From assembly GCF_017309385.1 (NCBI RefSeq), contig NZ_JAFJMJ010000002.1, forward strand, positions 2,294,001 to 2,358,000: 64,000 nucleotides of DNA. The letters are read 5' to 3'. Numbering within the stretch: position 1 is the first letter of the stretch; every line of letters begins with the position of its first letter. Position numbers and translations under genes: made by a program. The notes under the pieces were generated by a model. It was not told the DNA's origin and ran no database searches. It worked only from the letters and a program-made list of their open reading frames with translations. The stretch is from Amycolatopsis sp. 195334CR. Lineage in GTDB: Bacteria; Actinomycetota; Actinomycetes; Mycobacteriales; Pseudonocardiaceae. Positions 57,995-64,000 of the stretch are shown here, piece by piece.

Positions 57995-60900
57995 CGGTTT
58001 TCCCACGCGCGGACGGCTTCTACCGTCGTTGCCGTGTGTTCGTCCAGGATGGTGAAGTGGTCGCCCGGGACGCGGGTCAGCGTGTGCGGGAGGGGCCACT
58101 CCTGCTCCGCGGCGGCGTGCTCGGCACGCAGCAGCAGTGTCGGCACACCGGTCGGCTCCGGGTGCCAGCCGCCGAAGATGCGGGTGTAGGCCCCCATCGC
58201 GATCAGCTGGCCGTCCGGCACGGCCGCGTCGAACGCCTCGCCGAGGGTGAGCGCGGCGTGCGCGGGCAGGGTGAGCAGCCAGTCGTCGTACTGGTTCACC
58301 TCGGTCACGTGGTAGGTGTCGATCAGGATCACCCCGTCCGCCACCACGCCGTCGCGTTCCAGCTCGGTGGCCACCGCGTGCGCCACCTGCCCGCCGGTCG
58401 ACCGGCCCACCAGCACGAACGGCCGATCGCCGGCCAGCTCCAGCACGGTGTCCGCGTGCACCCGCACCAGCGCGTCCCGGTCGGCGGGCACGGACACGTC
58501 CTGGCCGAACCCCGGATGCGCCAGCACGTGCACCTCGCGCTCACCGTCGAACAGCGCCGCGAACCGGGTGTACTCGCCCGGGCCCGGACTGAACGACGGC
58601 AGGCAGATCAGCGCGGGCGCCCGGCCACCGCGGGTCAGCGTGGCCGGGGCGACCCGGTGCTCGGCGCGCTGGTCCACCCCGAAACTCGGCGACGCCCACG
58701 ACGCGGTGATCAGCATGTGCATCCCGGCCACCACCTGACCCGCCTCGCAGACCCGCCGGTACAGCGAGGCCAGCGTGCCCGGGGTGCTCGCGGGCGGCGG
58801 CGTGCCCAGTTGCGTGGCCAGGTGCTCGGCCAGCGCGGCGGGCGTCGGGTGGTCGAACACCACCGTCGCGGCCAGGTGCACGTCGAGCAGCGCGGCGAGC
58901 CGGTTGCGCAGTTCCACCGCGGTCAGCGAGTCGAACCCGAGCGCGGAGAACGCCTTGTCCGGCTCGATGGCACCGGTGTCGCGGTGCCCCAGCACATCCG
59001 CGACGGCCTGCAACACCAGTTCGATCGGCGTGCGGTCGCGACGCCGCGCGGGCGCGCCGGCCGACGCCGCGGCGACCGGCCGCACCGGGCGCAGCAGCCC
59101 GCGCAGTCGCGGCGGCACCGCCTGGCCCGGCCGCAACGCGCCCTGGTCGAGCAGGATCGGGGCCAGCACCGGCTCGTCACCCGCCAGCGCCGCGTCGAAC
59201 AGGGCCAGCCCGTGCTCGGCCCGCATCGGCGCCACGATCGACGGCACGCCGGTGTGCCCGGACATCCCGTTCTCGGTGTGCCACTGGCCCCACGCCAGCG
59301 ACAACGCGGGCAGGCCGAGGCCGTGGCGGTGCCGGGCGAGGGCGTCGAGGAAGGCGTTGGCCGCGGCGTAGTTGCCCTGCCCGGCGTTGCCCAGCACCCC
59401 GGCGGCCGAGGAGAACACGACGAACGCGGCCGGATCACCGGTCAGCTCGTGCAGGTGCCACGCCGCGTCCACTTTGGACCTCAGCACGGTGGTCAGCCGC
59501 TCCGGGGTGAGCGCGGTCAGCACGCCGTCGTCGAGCACCCCGGCCGCGTGGACCACCGCGTCCACCGGCCCGATCCGGCCCAGCAGCTCGGCGAGCGCGG
59601 CCCGGTCGGCGACGTCGCAGGCGACCACCTCCGCGCCCAGTTCGACCAGTTCCGCGGCCTCGGGCGCGTCCGGGCCACGGCGGCTGGTCAGCACGAGCCG
59701 CCGCACGTCGTGGCGGGTGAGCAGGTGCCGCGCCAGGAGTCCGCCGAGCGCGCCCGTGCCGCCGGTGACCAGCACCGTGCCGCCGAGCACCCGCCTGCCC
59801 GGCGGCGGTGGCGCCACGGTCAGCCGCGGCACCCGCAGCTGACCGTCGCGAATGGACACCTCGGGTTCCCCGGTGGCCACCGCCGCGGCGATCAGCTCAC
59901 CGTCCGCCGGATCACCGTCGATCAGCACGAACCGGCCGGGGTGCTCGTTCTGCGCCACCCGGACCAGCCCGCAGGCGGCCGCCGCGGCCGGGTCCGTGCC
60001 GTCGCCGACCAGCACCAGCGGCCGGTCGCCGTCGAGCGACTCGTGCAGCCAGGCCAGCGTGCGCCCGGCCAGCACGTGCGTGCGCTCCACCATTTCCGGC
60101 GCGGTGGCGGTCAGCGGCCGCAGGTCGAACTCGCGGTGGTCCGTCCCGCGCGGGATGCTCTGCCACACCGGCCGCAGCAACGCGCTGTCGGCTTCGGCCG
60201 AGGGCAGCGCCCCGGCGGGCAGCGGGCGGGTGACCAGCGAATCGATGCGCGCCACCGGATTGCCGTGGTGGTCGTCGATGGCCACCGCGAAGGCGTCCCG
60301 CCCGGCCGGGGTCAGCCGGGCCCGCACCGCCGTCGCCCCCGTGGCGTAGAGGCGCACACCCGACCAGGCGAACGGCAGCCGGATCGGGCCCGCCGCGCCG
60401 TCGGCGAGCAGTTTCGCGTGCACCACCGCGTCGAGCAGTGCCGGGTGCAGCGCGAACCGGCCCGCTTCGGGCACCCTGACCTCGGCGTAGACGGTCTCGC
60501 CGTCGCGGTGGATCGACCGCACGCCCTGGAACGCCGGGCCGTAGTCGTACCCGCGGGTGGCCAGCGCTGCGTACGCCGAGGCGAGGTCCACACCGTCCAA
60601 ATCGGACTCGAAGGCCGGCCAGCCGTCACCGGCGGGTGGCTCGTCCTGGGTGACGACGCGGCCGGTGGCGTGCAGCACCCACGGCGCGGCGTCGCCGTGG
60701 CGGGCGTGCAGTGACAACTGCCCGGTTCCGTCGAGCAGGACCTGCACGGCCAGCTCCCCGTCCTCGGGCAGCACCATCGGCGTGCGCAGCAGGAACTCGG
60801 CCAGCGTGCCGTCGGCCGCGTGCAGCGCCATGTCCACCAGCGCCGCCGCGGGCACCACCAGCGTGCCGGAGATCCGGTGGTCGGCCAGCCACGGGTGCGT

Positions 60901-63900
60901 GCGCACCGAAAGCGTGCCGGTGAACAGGGTCTTGTCGGTCCCGGCGATCGGCCGTCCCGCCGAGAGCACCGACAGCTTCGGGTCTTCCCCGGCGTCGTCG
61001 AGCCAGAACCGCGACCGCTGGAAGGCGTAGGTGGGCAGGTCGGCGGCGGGGGCGCCGGTGAACATCGCCGCCCGGTCCAGTTCCGCGCCGTGCACCCACA
61101 ACCGGGCCACCGCCGCGGTCACCGACGGCGCCATCGGCGCGAACACCCCGTCGGCGGTCTCCTGCGCGGGCGCGGTCAGCACCGAGGACGGCCCGAGTTC
61201 GGCGAAGAGGGTGACCCCGGCACCGGCGAGCGTGCGCACCGAATCGGCGAACCGGACCGCGCGCCGGGCGTGCCGCACCCAGTAGTCGGGTGTGCTCAGC
61301 GTGCCCGGTTCGGCGACCCGGCCGGTCAGCCCGGACACCACCGGCCGCGCCGGGTCCCGGTAGGACAGTCCATCGGCGACCGCGCGGAACTTGGCCAGCA
61401 TCGGTTCGAGCAGGGGGGAGTGGAACGCGTGGCTGACCTCGAGGCGGGTGGTCCGGCGGCCCTGGGCGGCGTAGTCCGCGGCGAGCGCGAGCAGTTCGGC
61501 CTCGGCACCGGAGACGACCACCGAGCGCGGGCCGTTCACCGCCGCGACCGCCAGCCGGTCCTCCAGCCCGGCGATGCTCGCCAGCACCTCGCGCTCACCG
61601 GCCTCGATCGCCACCATCGCCCCGCCGGGTGGCAGGTCGCGCATCAGCGAACCCCGCGCGGCGACCAGTTCGGCGGCGTCCCGGATGGCCAGCACCCCGG
61701 CCACGTGCGCCGCGGCCAGTTCGCCGATCGAGTGCCCAGCCAGGTAGTCCGGCCGCATGCCCCACGACTCCAGCAGCCGGAACAACGCCACCTCGAAGGC
61801 GAACAACGCGGCCTGGGCGAAGTCGGTCCGGTCGAGCAGTGCCCGGTCGGTCCCGGTGATCACCGAGCGCAGGGGGTGTTCCAGCAACGGGTCGAGGAAC
61901 CGGCACACGTGGTCGAACGCGGTCGCGAACACCGGGAACTCCCGCAGCCGCTCGCCCATGCCGAGCCGTTGCGCGCCCTGCCCGCTGAACAGGAACGCGA
62001 GCTGGCCGCGTGCGTCGGCGGTCCCGGTGAGCACCCGAGGATCCGGTTCCCCCGCGGCGAAGGACGCCAGCGCGCCGGGGGACAGGATCGCGGCCCGGTG
62101 CCCGAACAGCGGCCGTCTCGCGAGCGCGTGCCCGACGGCCGCCGGTGGCAGTCCGGCGACCGCGCCGGTGAGCTTGACCGCCTGCGCGCGCACCTCGGTC
62201 GCGCTGGAGAGCAGCCACGGCAGGTCCGGCGGCGCCGCGACGGGCTCGGGTTCTTCCCGTGGCGCCTGTTCGAGGATCACGTGCGCGTTGGTGCCGCTGA
62301 TGCCGAACGAGGACACCGCCGCCCGGCGCGGGTGGCCGGTCTCGGGCCACGGGCCGGTGCGGTCGGTCAGCTCCAGCCCGGCCGACCAGTCCACGTGCGG
62401 GGACGGCGTGCCCACGTGCAGCGTCTTCGGCAGCACGCCGTGGCGCATCGCCTCGACCATCTTGATCACCCCGGCCACCCCGGCGGCGGCCTGGGTGTGC
62501 CCGAGGTTGGCCTTGACCGAACCGAGCCGCAGCGGCCGCCCGGCGCGCTCCGGCCCGTAGGCCGCGAGCAACGCCCTGGCCTCGATCGGGTCGCCCAGCG
62601 TGGTGCCCGTGCCGTGTGCCTCCACGACGTCCACTTCGGACGGTTGCAGGCCGGCCGCGGCCAGCGCTCGCTGGATCACCCGCTGCTGGGCGCCCCCGCT
62701 GGGCGCGGTGAGCCCGTTGGAGGCGCCGTCGGAGTTCACCGCGGAACCCCGCAGCACGGCCAGCACCGGGTGCCCGAGCCGCCGCGCGTCGGAGAGCCGT
62801 TCGAGCACCAGCAGCCCGACGCCCTCACCCCAGGCGGTGCCGTCGGCGTCGGCGGAGAACGGTTTGCACCGGCCGTCCGGCGCCAGCCCGCGGCTGCGGC
62901 TGAACCCGATGAACGAGTTCGGCGTGCACATCACCGTGGCGCCACCGGCCAGCGCCAGCGAGCAGTCACCGGCCCGCAGCGCGGCCGCCGCCCAGTGCAG
63001 CGCCACCAGCGACGACGAGCACGCGGTGTCCACGGTGATCGCCGGGCCGCGCAGGCCGAAGGTGTAGGCGATCCGCCCGGAGGCCACGCTGCCCGCCGAG
63101 CCGAGGCCCAGCTGCGCCTCCAGCTCACCCGGCACCTGCCGGATGCGGGTGGCGTAGTCGTCGTACATCAGCCCGGCGAACACCCCGGTGTCGGTTTCGC
63201 GCAGCGCACCGGGATCGAGGCCGGCGCGTTCGAACGCCTCCAGCGCGGTCTCCAGCAGGAGCCGCTGCTGCGGGTCCATCGCCAGCGCCTCGCGCGGTGA
63301 GATGCCGAACGGCGCCGGGTCGAATTCGGCGGCGTCGTGCAGGAAACCCCCGCGGCGGGTGTAGGAGTGCCCCGGCGCGTCGGGGTCGTCGTCGAAGAGC
63401 TTGTCCAGGTCCCAGCCGCGGTCGACGGGGAACTCCGAGGTCGCGTCGACCTCGTCGACCAGCAGCTGCCACAGGTCTTCCGGGGACCGCACCCCGCCGG
63501 GATAACGGCAGGCCATGCCGATGATCGCGATCGGCTCGGCGGAGTCGGCGGTGACCGGTGGCCGTTCGGCGGGCTCGGCCTCACGCAGGTGACGGGCCAG
63601 CTGCAGCGGGGTCGGGAACTCGAAGACCAGCGTCGCGGGCAGCGACAGCCCGGTGCGCTCGGACAGCCGGGTGCGCAGTTCGACCGCGCTGAGCGAGGTG
63701 ACGCCGAGTTCGGTGAACGGCCGGTCGGGGGCCAGCACGTCGTGCTCGGTCAGCCCGGCGGCGGCCGCGGTCTCGCGCAGAACCAGGTCGAGCAGGTCGG
63801 GCTCGGCGGCGCTGAGCTGGTGGCGCAGGATCTTGCCCGAGCCGGTGCGCGGCACGTGGTCGATCCGGTGGAACTCGGCCGGCACCTTGATCGCGGCCAG

Positions 63901-64000
63901 CTCGCGGCGGCAGGCCGCGCGCAGCCGGTCCGGTTCGAAGCCGCCGTCCGCGGGGACGACGTAGGCGACCGGGACCTCACCGAGCACCTCGTGCGCGCGC
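57991..64000 (-). CDS. Type I polyketide synthase, 3' part: ligase(C-term)-ACP-KS-AT-DH-KR-ACP-TE
   Basis: About 2000 residues are in the window; the gene starts beyond the right edge. Order from the edge: C-terminal end of an AMP-forming ligase ([14 protein letters not shown], catalytic Lys), ACP ([11 protein letters not shown]), KS ([21 protein letters not shown]), AT (GHSIGE; HAFHS, malonyl type), DH ([10 protein letters not shown] and DAVVHA, both active motifs), KR ([15 protein letters not shown]-type; NYAAANAF), ACP ([11 protein letters not shown]) and thioesterase (GRSTGG; GDHFTIL). It ought to load an acid as acyl-AMP, extend once with malonyl, reduce and dehydrate to an enoyl chain, and release it. 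KS-to-TE positions are about 63540-57991. Confidence 0.93.
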   Translation of the reverse strand, partial: RAHEVLGEVPVAYVVPADGGFEPDRLRAACRRELAAIKVPAEFHRIDHVPRTGSGKILRHQLSAAEPDLLDLVLRETAAAAGLTEHDVLAPDRPFTELGVTSLSAVELRTRLSERTGLSLPATLVFEFPTPLQLARHLREAEPAERPPVTADSAEPIAIIGMACRYPGGVRSPEDLWQLLVDEVDATSEFPVDRGWDLDKLFDDDPDAPGHSYTRRGGFLHDAAEFDPAPFGISPREALAMDPQQRLLLETALEAFERAGLDPGALRETDTGVFAGLMYDDYATRIRQVPGELEAQLGLGSAGSVASGRIAYTFGLRGPAITVDTACSSSLVALHWAAAALRAGDCSLALAGGATVMCTPNSFIGFSRSRGLAPDGRCKPFSADADGTAWGEGVGLLVLERLSDARRLGHPVLAVLRGSAVNSDGASNGLTAPSGGAQQRVIQRALAAAGLQPSEVDVVEAHGTGTTLGDPIEARALLAAYGPERAGRPLRLGSVKANLGHTQAAAGVAGVIKMVEAMRHGVLPKTLHVGTPSPHVDWSAGLELTDRTGPWPETGHPRRAAVSSFGISGTNAHVILEQAPREEPEPVAAPPDLPWLLSSATEVRAQAVKLTGAVAGLPPAAVGHALARRPLFGHRAAILSPGALASFAAGEPDPRVLTGTADARGQLAFLFSGQGAQRLGMGERLREFPVFATAFDHVCRFLDPLLEHPLRSVITGTDRALLDRTDFAQAALFAFEVALFRLLESWGMRPDYLAGHSIGELAAAHVAGVLAIRDAAELVAARGSLMRDLPPGGAMVAIEAGEREVLASIAGLEDRLAVAAVNGPRSVVVSGAEAELLALAADYAAQGRRTTRLEVSHAFHSPLLEPMLAKFRAVADGLSYRDPARPVVSGLTGRVAEPGTLSTPDYWVRHARRAVRFADSVRTLAGAGVTLFAELGPSSVLTAPAQETADGVFAPMAPSVTAAVARLWVHGAELDRAAMFTGAPAADLPTYAFQRSRFWLDDAGEDPKLSVLSAGRPIAGTDKTLFTGTLSVRTHPWLADHRISGTLVVPAAALVDMALHAADGTLAEFLLRTPMVLPEDGELAVQVLLDGTGQLSLHARHGDAAPWVLHATGRVVTQDEPPAGDGWPAFESDLDGVDLASAYAALATRGYDYGPAFQGVRSIHRDGETVYAEVRVPEAGRFALHPALLDAVVHAKLLADGAAGPIRLPFAWSGVRLYATGATAVRARLTPAGRDAFAVAIDDHHGNPVARIDSLVTRPLPAGALPSAEADSALLRPVWQSIPRGTDHREFDLRPLTATAPEMVERTHVLAGRTLAWLHESLDGDRPLVLVGDGTDPAAAAACGLVRVAQNEHPGRFVLIDGDPADGELIAAAVATGEPEVSIRDGQLRVPRLTVAPPPPGRRVLGGTVLVTGGTGALGGLLARHLLTRHDVRRLVLTSRRGPDAPEAAELVELGAEVVACDVADRAALAELLGRIGPVDAVVHAAGVLDDGVLTALTPERLTTVLRSKVDAAWHLHELTGDPAAFVVFSSAAGVLGNAGQGNYAAANAFLDALARHRHGLGLPALSLAWGQWHTENGMSGHTGVPSIVAPMRAEHGLALFDAALAGDEPVLAPILLDQGALRPGQAVPPRLRGLLRPVRPVAAASAGAPARRRDRTPIELVLQAVADVLGHRDTGAIEPDKAFSALGFDSLTAVELRNRLAALLDVHLAATVVFDHPTPAALAEHLATQLGTPPPASTPGTLASLYRRVCEAGQVVAGMHMLITASWASPSFGVDQRAEHRVAPATLTRGGRAPALICLPSFSPGPGEYTRFAALFDGEREVHVLAHPGFGQDVSVPADRDALVRVHADTVLELAGDRPFVLVGRSTGGQVAHAVATELERDGVVADGVILIDTYHVTEVNQYDDWLLTLPAHAALTLGEAFDAAVPDGQLIAMGAYTRIFGGWHPEPTGVPTLLLRAEHAAAEQEWPLPHTLTRVPGDHFTILDEHTATTVEAVRAWENR

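Noticed and set aside
57331..60714. 1127-codon frame on the + strand opposite the PKS
   Set aside because: Arg/Gly/Gln/His-rich shadow of the PKS; its start lies inside the methyltransferase gene in another frame.
60820..63300. 826-codon frame on the + strand opposite KS and AT
   Set aside because: No domain features; it is the antisense image of KS-AT coding sequence.

Overview
The window is very GC-rich, with strongly G/C-ending codons, GTG/TTG starts and many ATGA/GTGA gene overlaps. Together with mycothiol-dependent enzyme families and dense secondary metabolism this indicates an actinomycete. The gene content and an intergenic hairpin (22374-22420) suggest the Pseudonocardiaceae, perhaps Amycolatopsis-like; that placement is inference. 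No rRNA, tRNA, CRISPR array, insertion sequence or phage gene was seen, and no gene-free stretch exceeds 300 bases.

Region 1 (1-3711) is the end of a compact terpenoid locus on the + strand: cytochrome P450 (cut by the window edge), class I terpene synthase, polyprenyl diphosphate synthase and an EryCIII-like glycosyltransferase, most joined by 4-nt overlaps. Together they could make, cyclise, oxidise and glycosylate a terpene.

Region 2 (3708-18772) is mostly ordinary chromosomal accessory genes: a YdeI/DUF1905 protein and LysR regulator, an endonuclease/exonuclease/phosphatase protein, a DUF4383 membrane protein, a divergent SDR/TetR pair with a clear operator, two GNAT or regulator genes, a secreted GH78 rhamnosidase with a CRP-like site, a DUF6000 protein, a mycothiol-dependent enzyme, a TNT-toxin-domain protein, an XRE regulator/MFS pair, a DNA alkylation repair protein and an imine-reductase-like enzyme divergent from an HxlR regulator.

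Region 3 (18879-22354) is an ABC exporter plus two-component system operon. Its ATPase and permease now form one open frame, apparently because of a one-base shift. Its first gene seems to be preceded by a translationally coupled 28-codon leader ORF.

Region 4 (22438-46505) is the centrepiece, a lipopeptide cluster built around a divergent promoter region (35410-35634). The right arm encodes a 2994-aa ACP-KS-AT-ACP-aminotransferase-C-A-T-C enzyme, an MbtH protein and a fatty-acyl-AMP ligase. This is the layout of the first iturin/mycosubtilin synthetase, with the acyl ligase split off and an acyltransferase added in cis. The left arm encodes an Asp/Glu racemase-like protein, an NRPS with a half condensation domain (cysteine-like A domain), a C-A-T-C-A-T-C NRPS with no thioesterase, an MFS exporter and an SGNH hydrolase. 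The predicted product is a beta-amino-fatty-acyl peptide of about four residues.

Region 5 (46645-57994) contains an AlkZ-like HTH_42 protein, DinB protein, a monooxygenase/acetoin-reductase operon with an XRE-cupin regulator, an acetyltransferase, a small protein homologous to the N-terminal repeats of the TNT protein, a MacB/FtsX-type ABC exporter (two ATPases and one permease), a LysR regulator divergent from an aminotransferase, and a methyltransferase.

Region 6 (57991-64000) is the 3' part of a type I polyketide synthase on the - strand: ligase-ACP-KS-AT-DH-KR-ACP-TE, continuing beyond the window.
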